From Ciona savignyi (lineage: Eukaryota; Chordata; Ascidiacea; Phlebobranchia; Cionidae), in contig CH002893.1 of assembly GCA_000149265.1 (NCBI GenBank), forward strand, positions 508,538-572,537: a stretch of 64,000 bases of DNA, read 5' to 3'. Below are positions 50,401 to 57,121 of this stretch, piece by piece. Position 1 is the stretch's first letter. Every line of letters starts with the position of its first letter. A program made the translations under genes and the position numbers. A model generated the notes under the pieces. The model was given only the letters and a program-made list of their open reading frames with translations, was not told the DNA's origin and did not search any database.

Positions 50401-52041
50401 ATAGATATACAGCACAAACTCACCCAGCAGTAAACACCCTTGATTCATGACACACTATACAGGGCACAATATCATGATGATGACGCGTAACATATGGTTT
50501 ACGCTTATCGATAAGACTGCCGGTAGTTTTTCGTGGGTCGAGAGAAAACAGTTGCACAGAACCATTCAATCCACAGATAATTTGCTGTCGCCGCAAGTTC
50601 AGACACATTACGTATACTGGGTATCCAATCTGTTATTTAAACAATGAAGTGGTATCTTGTATGAACAATTACAATAAATGAAGTGAAATAATATAAGTCA
50701 TAAGGGCAAATTTTTTATGTTTTAATGATACTTAGAACATTTCTTTATAGGTCGCCAAGCTTTTATTGAGCCAAGTTTAGTTCTGCACTATTCATAGACA
50801 TACAGAACAACAATTTAATCAGCCAACAGTAAGGCAACTCATTACAATGGAAGTTCAATTCACACATAATCATGTTTAATTGTAAAACAGTGAATTAGTA
50901 TTTCCGAAATATCTATCATAGTTTTTTTAATTTGTAACATTTTCACAATAATGGCTGGTAATAATTGATCAGTTACCCGAATACGATCTGTAACATTTCC
51001 TCCGCTGCCCCACGCAATAATAACCCCATCATTCGCGCAGGACAGAAGTGTTTTCTGTTCCGCCCAGTACTGGAAGTCAGTGATCCAACCTTTGTGCTCA
51101 CAATTACTCAGCATCAACTTTCCCGTGTCCTGTTCCCACCATTTCATGAGACCATCTGAAATGTATTTTTAACTTGAAGTTAGTGGATTCGACCGATTAG
51201 CTTGGTGGTTTAGTGTGTCCCATTTCAGCAAAAGGGTTGCAGGTTTGAAACTGGCCGCTAGCTAGTCGGTTGTGTCCTTAGGCAAGGCTTTTTAGTGGCC
51301 ATTGCCTGAATGCAGTAGATTTAATTGATTTTACTAATATTAAAGAAATGTCTTAATCATAATAGAACCTATTTCAATATGATCTCCAGTAATCCCAAGG
51401 TGGGGGTGGGGGTGAGGTAATCTGACGAGTATCAATGCAAGAATAATCGCTTACATAATTATGTGATAAAGTTATACAAAATATTTAATAAATTATTAGC
51501 TATGTGATAACGTCTTGTTTTTCCATTCACTTAGGGGGTGAACACAAATAACCTAACCCAGGGATCGGCAACCTGCGGCTCTGGAGCTGTATGCTCTTAT
51601 GACTTTTATTGTAGCAAGCGCTTAATAGGTTTAATAATTATGCATAACTAAAAAAAACACAAGAACACTTGCATCTTCATCCCAAAGTGATGTTTTCCTT
51701 TTATTGCGAAAATATTATTATATTGTGGATTAGAGGTTAAAATTGCTATTTAAGTGCAAAAGGTTGCCGACCCCTTAGCTAACCTATTTAATAAATATGT
51801 TTTAGATATAAATTCCCTACGATACAATAAAATTTTAAATAACAGAAAGGGAAAGGTGGCAAAAGAACAATCCGCAAGCAAGTAGTACAGGAACTGGTGT
51901 CCATTAATATCCTCAGTGATGATTTTAAACGAGCTTACCTTCGAATCCTGCAACTATTTCCCTTCTTACAGGGTGAAATCCAATGGCCGTGATTGTGCGA
52001 GTATGTGTGTCACTTATCATAAACTGCTTTTCCATCGCCAT
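24438..52041 (-). CDS. WD40-repeat (beta-propeller) protein, 15 coding exons
   Basis: Exons in gene order: 51939-52041, 50977-51155, 50424-50629, 49487-49627, 47894-48080, 46278-46377, 45680-45778, 45535-45625, 38604-38762, 33971-34127, 32834-32989, 30453-30622, 29613-29810, 25787-25880, 24438-24539. They sum to 2142 bp (713 residues plus stop) with every phase matching. WD-type strand ends include GLMKWWEQD, DGVIIAWGSGG, RSVKVWSQDGQ, RRHIIVWKFN, GTVYKWERL, SNIYLWGFD, WDRRLLIWCL, DGTVKIW and SWDKTIRIWN, enough for two propellers. Residues of exon 33971-34127 are a charged linker (STPSEPEKAEPEQPSYS). Function is scaffolding in general; the sequence recalls the WDR97/WDR49-type cilia-associated proteins, but I could not confirm that. 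The least certain junctions are the end of exon 29613-29810 (a GTAAGT donor 14 bases earlier is an alternative) and the start, where the ATG follows an acceptor (TTTCAG) by five bases. The last exon ends in an Arg-rich tail. Confidence 0.85.
25449..25716. repeat. 48-bp minisatellite, about 5.5 copies
   Basis: Unit contains CACTTAATCGTTCAGTCGC and AATTCATACAGTGTTGATATC. The period is exactly 48 bases, so one frame stays open across the array. It lies in the last intron of the WD40 gene. Confidence 0.95.
26172..26457 (-). mobile_element. SINE family A, reversed
   Basis: AATATTCATGTTTATCCTCG to CAACCGCCAGACTAACGGG. Same orientation as the WD40 gene, in its last-but-one intron. Confidence 0.85.
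26619..26732 (-). mobile_element. SINE family B, reversed
   Basis: ACCAGACTTAGTTTCGAACC (box B complement) to GATCGCGTTAACCATTCGGC (box A complement). Confidence 0.75.
26785..26935. mobile_element. MITE family C, left end missing
   Basis: The interior 'CTAACCTTAACTCCAACCCC' and the right end CTCCTTTTAGTTTCCCCC are present. It immediately precedes the first tRNA-Asn unit. Confidence 0.65.
26972..27045 (+). tRNA. tRNA-Asn (GTT), copy 1
   Basis: Acceptor stem GTCTCTG pairs with CAGGGAC, discriminator G. The anticodon arm TTCGG-CTGTTAA-CCGAA carries GTT, and the T arm GCTGG-TTCAAGC-CCAGC is intact. A pol III stop TTTT follows at about 27053. It lies in a WD40-gene intron on the opposite strand. 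Confidence 0.95.
27535..27790 (+). mobile_element. SINE family A, 5'-truncated
   Basis: Starts at CCGAAAGGTTTGTAGGTTCG (box B) and ends AAACATGAATATTCTGTCC. Confidence 0.75.
28590..28880 (+). repeat. Duplicate unit carrying tRNA-Asn copy 2
   Basis: Shares with 26935-27230 and 29325-29610 the flank downstream of the tRNA, for example TGCACACTGATA.TTC.GAAGC and CTGTTAATGGTATTT. At its end the block GTTAATGGTATTTCCACAC is itself repeated. Confidence 0.75.
28632..28705 (+). tRNA. tRNA-Asn (GTT), copy 2, T-stem mismatch
   Basis: Same as copy 1 except for GCTAG in place of GCTGG, which breaks one T-stem pair (A opposite C). The upstream flank (GGATAAAATGAA-like) and about 200 bp of downstream flank are shared with copy 1, so this is a segmental duplicate. 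May be a weak gene or a pseudogene. Confidence 0.85.
29246..29325. mobile_element. MITE family C, right-end fragment
   Basis: Carries AACTCTTATGCCCTAATCTT and GAGCAGTTTCCCTCC near the right terminus. Confidence 0.5.
29357..29430 (+). tRNA. tRNA-Asn (GTT), copy 3, anticodon-stem mismatch
   Basis: As copy 1 but TTCGC replaces TTCGG, giving a C-C mismatch at the last pair of the anticodon stem. Its downstream flank runs straight into the donor of WD40 exon 29613-29810, which shows that this unit is probably the parental location. Confidence 0.85.
29842..29950 (+). mobile_element. SINE family B
   Basis: ACGGTCGTGTGGCCGAATTG to TTCGAAACTTGGCTCCGTAA; begins about 30 bases upstream of the acceptor of the WD40 exon ending at 29810. 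Confidence 0.75.
30327..30432 (-). mobile_element. SINE family B, reversed
   Basis: ACCGAGCATAGTTTCGAAGC to TGGTCGCATTAACCAACCG. It ends about 20 bases after the donor of WD40 exon 30453-30622. Confidence 0.7.
32392..32465 (+). tRNA. tRNA-Asn (GTT), copy 4
   Basis: Sequence identical to copy 1 across all stems and the anticodon loop. Upstream flank AAAGCGGATTAATCGCATAA resembles that of copy 2; the downstream flank differs. In a WD40 intron, opposite strand. Confidence 0.95.
32612..32827. mobile_element. Palindromic MITE (family C) next to a WD40 splice donor
   Basis: GGGCAACACTAAAATGAGGG to TTGCTTTTAGTTTTTCC. Its right terminus lies about six bases from the donor GTACGT of exon 32834-32989, so the intron begins almost directly with the element. 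Confidence 0.8.
33040..33318 (+). mobile_element. SINE family A
   Basis: Degenerate head ATTGGTCTGATGTGTCAGTG, well-kept body and tail GATAAACATGAATATTC. Confidence 0.75.
33657..33928 (-). mobile_element. SINE family A, reversed
   Basis: GATAGGCTATTCATGTTAATC to AGCTAAAGACTAACCCACC. It ends about 40 bases past the donor of exon 33971-34127. Confidence 0.8.
35040..35111 (+). tRNA. tRNA-Pro (CGG), copy 1
   Basis: Acceptor GGCTCGT pairs with ACGAGCC, discriminator C. Anticodon arm CTCGC-TTCGGGT-GCGAG gives CGG. The T arm CCGGG-TTCAATT-CCCGG is perfect. Antisense to the WD40 host gene. Confidence 0.95.
35752..35818 (-). pseudogene. Partial copy 1 of WD40 exon 38604-38762
   Basis: The 3' 66 bases of the exon and its donor (GTAGCA) are copied, with the frame intact (DYAAVSTLTRLTPDKEEVLTSR). 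The 5' part and acceptor are replaced by unrelated sequence, so it is probably not spliced in. Confidence 0.8.
36195..36789. mobile_element. hAT-type non-autonomous element inside tRNA-Pro
   Basis: 595 bp with 13-bp perfect terminal inverted repeats (CAGGGGTTCCCAA ... TTGGGAACCCCTG), flanked on both sides by GTCTAGGG (36187-36194 and 36790-36797). An 8-bp duplication with a CAGGGGTT terminus is the hAT signature. No transposase frame is present. Confidence 0.93.
36587..36725. repeat. 28-bp tandem repeat inside the hAT-type element
   Basis: Five near-identical copies of AGCAGTGAAAGAGTAGG plus TTAGGCTTTTC. Confidence 0.95.
37305..37404. other. Assembly gap (100 N)
   Basis: Exactly 100 N within duplicated sequence. 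True size is unknown; collapse or misjoin of near-identical units is possible. Confidence 0.99.
37456..37522 (-). pseudogene. Partial copy 2 of WD40 exon 38604-38762
   Basis: Essentially identical to the copy at 35752-35818, including the donor. It lies in unit 2 just right of the gap. Confidence 0.8.
37821..38762. repeat. Triplicated segment, unit 3 (leads into the real WD40 exon)
   Basis: tRNA-Pro copy 3 and the same downstream blocks, ending in the complete exon 38604-38762. This identifies unit 3 as the likely source. Confidence 0.8.
37893..37964 (+). tRNA. tRNA-Pro (CGG), copy 3
   Basis: Identical to copy 1 across the full 72 bases with a shared upstream flank (TATTTTTAAGGTGTGCACTA). 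Confidence 0.95.
38873..39105 (+). mobile_element. SINE family A, 5'-truncated
   Basis: Starts AACTGGTCGCTAGCTAGACG and keeps the body to GGTAAACATTAATATCG. Confidence 0.75.
39106..40410. other. Intron sequence without recognised features
   Basis: AT-rich WD40-gene intron. An 86-codon frame on - (39888-40148) looks mildly protein-like (VVIDCVQLMHQASTQQWQLYD) but has no clear acceptor, so I do not call it an exon. Confidence 0.4.
40415..40605. mobile_element. Palindromic MITE (family C), degenerate left end
   Basis: Interior CACTAATCTTAACCCCAG and right end CATCATTTTAGTTTTCACGC. Confidence 0.65.
42935..43032 (+). ncRNA. Candidate hairpin a (long-loop member of the cluster)
   Basis: GGAA/TTCC, TACT/AGTA and ACAGGCT/AGCCTGT pair at 42935-42956 and 43012-43032. 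Further inner pairs are CGAGC/GCTCG and AGCAG/CTGCT. The 5' arm shares GGAACTT and GAACAGGCT with the others. Confidence 0.45.
43739..43806 (+). ncRNA. Candidate hairpin b
   Basis: GAAAC/GTTTC outer stem and AGGCCGG/CCGGCCT inner stem (43755-43761 with 43786-43792). The loop contains a further TAACA/TGTTA pair. 5' arm GAAACTTCTTCGGAACAGGC. Confidence 0.5.
43933..43986 (+). ncRNA. Candidate hairpin c
   Basis: GGAA/TTCC, CCAA/TTGG and AACAGGCT/AGCCTGTT, separated by small internal loops; terminal loop TGCGTTGCGCGT. 5' arm GGAACTTTCCAAGGAACAGG. Confidence 0.6.
44069..44122 (+). ncRNA. Candidate hairpin d
   Basis: GAACT/AGTTC, CCCAGG/CCTGGG and TAAGTCT/AGACTTA give 18 pairs with two short internal loops. 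5' arm GAACTTTCCCAGGAATAAGT. Confidence 0.62.
44183..44232 (+). ncRNA. Candidate hairpin e (weaker)
   Basis: AACGG/CCGTT and CTG/CAG form the upper stem; CAT/ATG and GGA/TCC may extend it. 5' arm GGAACATGGTTGGAACGGGC. Confidence 0.4.
44310..44366 (+). ncRNA. Candidate hairpin f
   Basis: TGAACT/AGTTCA, ACC/GGT, GAAA/TTTC and GTCTG/CAGAC, 18 pairs. 5' arm TGAACTTTACCACGAAAAGG, closely related to hairpin k at 45999. Confidence 0.62.
44428..44478 (+). ncRNA. Candidate hairpin g
   Basis: ACTTTC/GAAAGT, GAA/TTC and TAGGTT/AACCTA, 15 pairs. Compared with hairpin c, the inner stem changes from CAGGCT/AGCCTG to TAGGTT/AACCTA, keeping every pair. Confidence 0.6.
44538..44588 (+). ncRNA. Candidate hairpin h
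   Basis: AAACTTCG/CGAAGTTT (8 pairs) and GAACAG/CTGTTC (6 pairs) around a 3/1 internal loop. 5' arm GAAACTTCGCTGGAACAGGC. Confidence 0.62.
44676..44727 (+). ncRNA. Candidate hairpin i
   Basis: GGAA/TTCC, CCC/GGG and ACAGGCT/AGCCTGT. 5' arm GGAACTTCCCAAGGAACAGG, almost that of hairpin c, while the 3' arm differs. Confidence 0.58.
44804..44840 (+). ncRNA. Degenerate cluster member j (5' arm motif only)
   Basis: Has the arm motif GGAACATTCTGTGGAACGGG at the expected spacing, but only a weak CGG/CCG stem. Possibly a decayed copy. Confidence 0.3.
45229..45486. repeat. Three-copy tandem repeat, about 80-100 bp unit
   Basis: Units begin GTAGAATATATTGGAATGTG and contain TTTTCAAGCAAAACTAGCC and CATGTTAGGCGTG. 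The array ends about 50 bases from WD40 exon 45535-45625. Confidence 0.85.
45626..45679 (-). other. 54-bp intron without in-frame stop in the WD40 gene
   Basis: Donor GTGAGTCGG and acceptor TTTCTCATTGCAG. Removing it joins AY-T-RKVPMLLFSGG, a normal WD strand, whereas reading through inserts a hydrophobic stretch (VVLPLVAGALTFLI) atypical of a propeller. Length 54 is divisible by three, so retention would keep the frame. Confidence 0.85.
45999..46054 (+). ncRNA. Candidate hairpin k (outlying member)
   Basis: GAACTT/AAGTTC, ATGAAAA/TTTTCAT and GCCTG/CAGGC: 18 pairs with very small internal loops. It lies in the next WD40 intron, about 1.2 kb from the main cluster, and its 5' arm GAACTTTACCATGAAAATGC resembles hairpin f. 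Confidence 0.65.
46103..46212 (-). mobile_element. SINE family B, reversed
   Basis: TTTTACCGAGCCAAGTTTTG to GCCGCGTTAACCATTCAGCC. Confidence 0.75.
46225..46305 (-). repeat. Tandem duplication over a WD40 exon end and splice donor
   Basis: On the coding strand CCCTGATTCGGG.CAAATAGT followed by GTTGGTGAGTT occurs twice. The upstream copy ends exon 46278-46377 (GTTG|GTGAGTTAG); the downstream copy (GTTG|GTGAGTTTG) sits in the intron. Confidence 0.9.
46600..46733 (+). repeat. Dispersed repeat D
   Basis: GACTGTCGTTTTGCCGTTTT and CATCGCGGAAACAAAAAATA blocks. Confidence 0.65.
47028..47318 (+). mobile_element. SINE family A
   Basis: TTATTAGTCTGGTGGATTAT head, tail ATAAACATTAAACATGTCC. Confidence 0.8.
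47580..47878 (+). mobile_element. SINE family A next to a WD40 donor
   Basis: GTCCGACAGATTAATCTACTGG-type head, tail AAACAAGAATGTCCTATCC. The tail ends about 15 bases from the exon starting at 47894, so the intron opens into the SINE. Confidence 0.8.
48196..48464. mobile_element. Short hAT-type element
   Basis: Termini CAGGAGTCGGCAACC and (complement) AAGGGCTCGACAACC, flanked by perfect 8-bp duplications ATATAAAG at 48188-48195 and 48465-48472. 269 bp, no coding capacity. Confidence 0.88.
48738..49022 (+). mobile_element. SINE family A
   Basis: AGATTAGTCTGGTGGTTATG head to ATAAAGATGAATATCCTATCC. Confidence 0.85.
49163..49399. mobile_element. Probable short hAT-like element
   Basis: Ends resemble each other when inverted: ATGCTGGGCAAC ... 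GCGGGCCAA on the left, and complement CAGGCATGGGCAAC ... GTGGGCCAA on the right. No clear target duplication. Confidence 0.4.
50034..50327 (+). mobile_element. SINE family A
   Basis: TCGACTGATTAGTCTGGTGG to ATAAACATAAATATCCTATCC-like tail. Confidence 0.85.
51189..51440 (+). mobile_element. SINE family A, diverged
   Basis: TCGACCGATTAGCTTGGTGG head and GGTTGCAGGTTTGAAACTGG box B; the 3' body is interrupted by unrelated AT-rich sequence. Confidence 0.7.
51559..51776. mobile_element. Short hAT-type element
   Basis: CAGGGATCGGCAACC on the left and complement AAGGGGTCGGCAACC on the right. Flanks ACCTAACC and AGCTAACC match at 7 of 8 positions. Same family as 48196-48464. Confidence 0.8.
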
Positions 52042-52246
52042 ATTTGCTGAAATTTGTTGTTGCTCTCAATCAATGTGAAGAACAGTTTGTTATTCTTTGC
52101 ACAAATAGATAAAGGTTTCCATTTCAAGTTCTTCACTGCTTTTGTTGGTAAAATTCCTTGAAATGATGTTTGGAAATCCACGAACCAGTACTGGTACTAC
52201 ATAAATTGCTAAGTCTGTGGATAACCACAAGTAATTGAACCAATTT

Positions 52247-52490
52247 AGGATAGAATAGAATATTCTTGTTTATCCCTGTAAATGGGAAAACCAAGGGGGT
52301 TACTACACGGGCAATCGTAAGATCACCTTGCACCCACCGTCGGGTTACCGGAGCTATTGAGTCTGTTGTGTAGACACGGACGTTCCTTCAATTTGGTAAA
52401 ACTGAATAATCCGCTAGGTTCAGGCAATGGCCATAAAGTGCCTTGACCAAGGATACAACCATCTAGTTAGCGACCAATTTTGCAGCAATC
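52247..52490 (-). mobile_element. SINE family A, reversed
   Basis: AGAATATTCTTGTTTATCCC to GTTAGCGACCAATTTTGC, just upstream of the WD40 start. Confidence 0.75.
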
Positions 52491-52671
52491 AGTTTTCTAA
52501 AAATCATGAAGCAATAAAAGTAAAAAAACCATTATGCAAAGGGTGGAGCTAAAATAGAATAATAATCTGACAACATTAATATTAGTATTACAAAGTAGAA
52601 ATAGTTAAACCATTTTATTTCCTGGGAGTTGCTGTATGTTTTTATTAAATATCATCAGCACAAGCAAATCA

Positions 52672-52990
52672 GGCACTGGTAAAATAAAATTTCTAGGGCA
52701 TTGGCAAAGTAAAATTTCTAAGGCATTGGTAAAGTATAATTTCTAGGGCATTGGTAAAGTAAATTTCTAAGGCATTGGTAAAGTATAATTTCTAGGGCAT
52801 TGGCAAAGTAAAATTTATAAGGCATTGGTAAAGTATAATTTCTAGGGCATTGGTAAAGTATAATTTCTAGGGCATTGGTAAAGTAAATTTCTAAGGCATT
52901 GGTAAAGTATAATTTCTAGGGCATTGGAAAAGTAAAATTTATAAGGCATTGGTAAAGTATAATTTCTAGGGCATTGGTAAAGTATAATTT
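52672..52990. repeat. Minisatellite, about 24-25 bp unit
   Basis: About 13 copies of GGCATTGGTAAAGTATAATT plus TCTAG/TCTAA, alternating in two variants (GTATAATTTCTAGG and GTAAATTTCTAAGG). Confidence 0.95.
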
Positions 52991-53989
52991 CCAATTTAAC
53001 ACAATAAATCAGGGTAAGATCTGTTAAAGTAAAAACATTTTTTTAAATAAGAAGTTTGCCAATGTATTACAACATCAGTACTTTTTATCTTTTATTCTGC
53101 ACATGCAAAGATAAGCAACTGCCCCTAACAGCAACTCCGAAGTCTCTTACTAAACTTGTCTAATTTACATATCTTGTCTGCAGTAGGGATTAAACTAAGA
53201 GCATAACCAGTTTAGTCTAGAATTGACCTAATAGAAATCCACCTTTCCCCACGAAAAGGGTGAATAAATATGTGCCTTACACTAGATTGCTAACTACAAA
53301 TAGGCTACCAAAATTTAAAAAGGGCTTAAAATTGTTTAAACAAACTAATAAACGGCTACTTATCCTTTAAAAATTCCAATTTTATTATTGTTCGGCAATA
53401 ACCTATAATTTTACGTATTTTTTTAAACAGTTAGTCCTATGCCATTAATTTATGTTTTATGTTAGCACTTTAGCAGGCTCAACTAAATAATGTAAGATTG
53501 GTATTGGATGTTCTTAAATTAAAACCTATCATGGTAAAGTTTTATAAGTCAAAGTCCATTAGTTTAAAGTGTTAAAGTTAGAACAATGCGCAGGGTATAT
53601 GATATAGGAACGTTATAGATTGCTTACTGCTATCAAATAAGTTTAAAGAATAGCTTGGGTTGTTGCGAAGCAATGTCAGTGTTGACCGTATAAAATATTA
53701 CTATAGAAACCTATTTTTAATATGTATTATTCAATTTTCGATAGATCAGCGAAATGATAATGTTTTTTTAATAGATTCTATTATGGTGTTTTTTACAAAG
53801 GTTTATTCCGGCCTATTTTCTTACAAAGTTAATACTACGAAAAAATACCAAAGCTTTTTTAGACAGACACGGTCGATAGCTAACAATACTACACGGCAAC
53901 ATCACACTTAACTTGGTTATATTGTGTTCTTCCCAATACCAGCGATTCCGTTGATTGCCCAGTTAATTATAGAGCTAACGATCTGTGTA

Positions 53990-54184
53990 CTTGGCCACAG
54001 CACTTAACGGACATTGCCTGAACCCAGCGGATTAATGGGTTCTATTTAAAAATAAAAAAATGTCTCAATTATATACAACGTAATGCAATAGCTTCGGTAA
54101 CGAGATGATCTGACGATTTCCCTTGTGTTAACCCCCTTGTGTTTTTCATTCACGGGGATAAACATGAATATCCTATCCTTTCCT
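53990..54184 (+). mobile_element. SINE family A, 5'-truncated
   Basis: From CAGCACTTAACGGACATTGC to AAACATGAATATCCTATCC. Confidence 0.75.
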
Positions 54185-54189
54185 AATGA

Positions 54190-54500
54190 TGTAATGGGTA
54201 ACCAAAGAGTTACACGTTAGAAACTGGTTACTTGCTAATCGCTTATATGTTACTGGGTAAGGCACATCGCAGTCATTTTTTAAACCCAGCGGATTAATGG
54301 GTCTCTTCAATGACCCACTTCGGCTTGTGATTTAAATTCGAATTAAAGCATATCCACACACACCGCAATAGCTCCGATAACGCACATTATTCTTACAGTC
54401 ACCTATGTAAATGCGCTACCTGACGAATTTGCGAGGTAATGCGATGATTTCCCGTCTAATAACTACCATTATTTTCCCATTCACGAAGATAACCATAAAT
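54190..54500 (+). mobile_element. SINE family A, strongly diverged
   Basis: Keeps AAACCCAGCGGATTAATGGG and a decayed tail ATAACCATAAATGATC, joined directly to the preceding copy. Confidence 0.5.
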
Positions 54501-57121
54501 GATCTATTTTATGCTATTTTAATGCATTTGTCTAATGCTTACAGTACTAGTCGCGCTTGTTCGTTTGCCTATTGCTCACACTACTGGCAAGGGATTTATA
54601 CCGTTTGGTCTTAAATAATTTCTTTTATTCATTATTGTTTTTTTCGCTTAGGTTTAGCAGCCGCGTCCGCTATGTTTAGTTAAATAAATTCCCCTTTAAT
54701 GACGTGTTTTAACGACTAATCATTTTAAATATAAAAAATATATATACCGTAATTTAAATATGAACAAAAACAAATCTTGAACCTTTTTTTCTCGAAATTC
54801 CCATTTATTAAATTTTACTGAAACCACGGATCAAGCATACAGTTAAACCTTTTGGTGGTGTTAGCTTATATGGTTTGGATGTTCAATGTTCAAATTCTCA
54901 GTATATGGGGTCAGAGAAATTCCCACGAGACCCAAGAATATGAGCACAACCGCCAATTTACGAATGTTCGGCACCGGTTATTCTATAACAGCCTATATAT
55001 TTTGAAACTGTTAAAGATTATTTCATTTACATTGTAAGGAAAGTTGTAGGTGAATAAAAGAAACTAAGAAAGGGACAAAAGAACCCTACAAACTGCATGT
55101 TACCACCGGAAATCCATTAAAAAATTAAATATTTATAACTTGAAAACTCTATTCAGAAAACATAAATATTAAGTTTGGATTGGTAACTCAGAAACCCATA
55201 AGTTTCTGCCTGCAGAAACAAACGTTATACACTTTGTGTAAGATATACCAACGGTGATGAGGTAGCCAGGGTACCCGATCGCCTCTGCATGCAGACAAAT
55301 ATAGCTGGCATTCAACAGAGTTTTGAAAATAGTGGTGGTTCACACGTGATTGACACTTTCTAGTTAGTTAAATAAATCCTTTTTTAATGACGCTGTGGAC
55401 AAAAAATGAATACTGTGAACAAAAAATGAATACTGTGGACAAAAATAAACCAAACTAAAAATAATTAGCATTTCAGTCGCTTGAGGGAGCCCTCGAGTAG
55501 CAATTAAACAAATCGATACCAAAAAAGTCTGGAAAGAAAAACAAAAGCTGAACAGTTTACACGCAGCTAAAATTGGCTTGGAATAAAGGTCTGCAATATT
55601 CCTTTCTCAACAGCTGCTATATTTATAATATATAATCGTTAACTTGTAGACGTTTGGTACTAGGTAAAACATACAAAAGAGAATGTAATAAATCTTGCTA
55701 CATGAAGGTATACGTCGAGCTAAACAAATAAATTAGAAAATTCAAAAAAACACGCCGTCCTTTTTTGTTTATTTTTAGCTTGAAACAACATTGTGGTGGT
55801 CTAACTAAGAAAACTAATACACTTATTAAAAAGGAACCGGTCCGTATCGACAGGTTCGTTCGTGGTATAGGTATTGCCAGCAACTATCGAATTGTTTGGT
55901 TTCCCCACCGCCAAGAAGTTTTATTTAAACTGCTATATTTACAAGCACCTTACATGTTAACTTTCAGTCGGTTTAAATAATGACGTCAAAGAACTGGAAG
56001 GCGCATACCGTCGGCATAGCAACCAGATAAGGATTAGCTCGAGCAATTTGCAGCGGTGGTAACAACAAAAGAATTCTTTTTTAATTAAAGTTTCTAGTTC
56101 AAATTGTAGGGTTACCTGCTGTACTTTTAAGCAAAATTTGCGGCGTGCTTTGTAAACAGGTGCGGAATTATGTGGATTGTAAAGGATTTTCAGGTAATAC
56201 TTCGAGTAAAATTCGACTCCGAATTGTTATCGAACGTAATTTTCTTTGATTGGGCTTTAACGCAATCGTTCGTTGTTAAACTATTGGCGAATTCGTGGTT
56301 ATTACACGGTTCATGTGGCTCAATTAAGTGGACTGCTTCTGATATGTATTGACGGAAAATGTATATGTTTCTAATCAATAAACAACTAAATCTTTTCAGC
56401 TCGAATAATTAAAAAAAGTTCACTGCGAGGGGTCCCATAAAATATCAAGTCCGGTTTTAAAACTGTCAGATCCTAAAGTGTTGAAACATGTCTGGGCAGC
56501 AAGTGTTAAAATGAATGAGATCCTATTTATCAAGGATCGAATCGCAATGTCAATTTTAGGAACGCTGTTTATAGGCTGTTTAAGAAACGACTTTCGACTT
56601 TTATAATTGGATTGTTTTAATATAAGGAAATAGGCCTACGCTGCCAAGCCTTACATAAGCTTTATATAAGCTCGCTATCGTGGATTTTCCCTCCTTTTTC
56701 AGTAGATTTTGTTTTTGACAAATTTTGTTCCAAATAGTAGTATTTCAAATTCGAAGGCAGTTATATTCGCATTGCTAGGCACAGGTTACAGTTTTTCGTA
56801 GAAGAATTGTTACAACATCAAATAGAAGAATTGCAACAGTCATTGAAACTTTGATAACAGTAGGGCGAATAGAATCAAGAGATACTTTCTATATCTCGAA
56901 CCCATTTCCAGTGTTTCTTTTTTCGTTTGTCCATAAATGTATGTAGTTATGATTAGCCTGTATTGAGTAGTCAGTCAATAGATGCAACCAAAAACCGACT
57001 ATTGTTCATGCGATCTAAAGTGTTTTCAAATGTGTTTGTTGTATTTCAGTTAAATGTGTGATTTAATCATTAATAGCAACGAAATAACATTGGTCTACAA
57101 GGCTGACTTTAGTTCGTAAAC

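Larger units (their letters stand above)
52991..57121. other. Intergenic stretch between WD40 and receptor genes
   Basis: AT-rich. Holds two diverged SINE A copies and short tandem repeats such as AAAAAATGAATACTGTG near 55405. Frames at 53660, 55765 and 56170 (60-83 codons) show no recognisable domain. The receptor promoter presumably lies near its right end. Confidence 0.5.

Noticed and set aside
52672..52990. Regular short repeats that could suggest a CRISPR-like array
   Set aside because: There are no unique spacers between repeats and this is eukaryotic DNA; it is a minisatellite.
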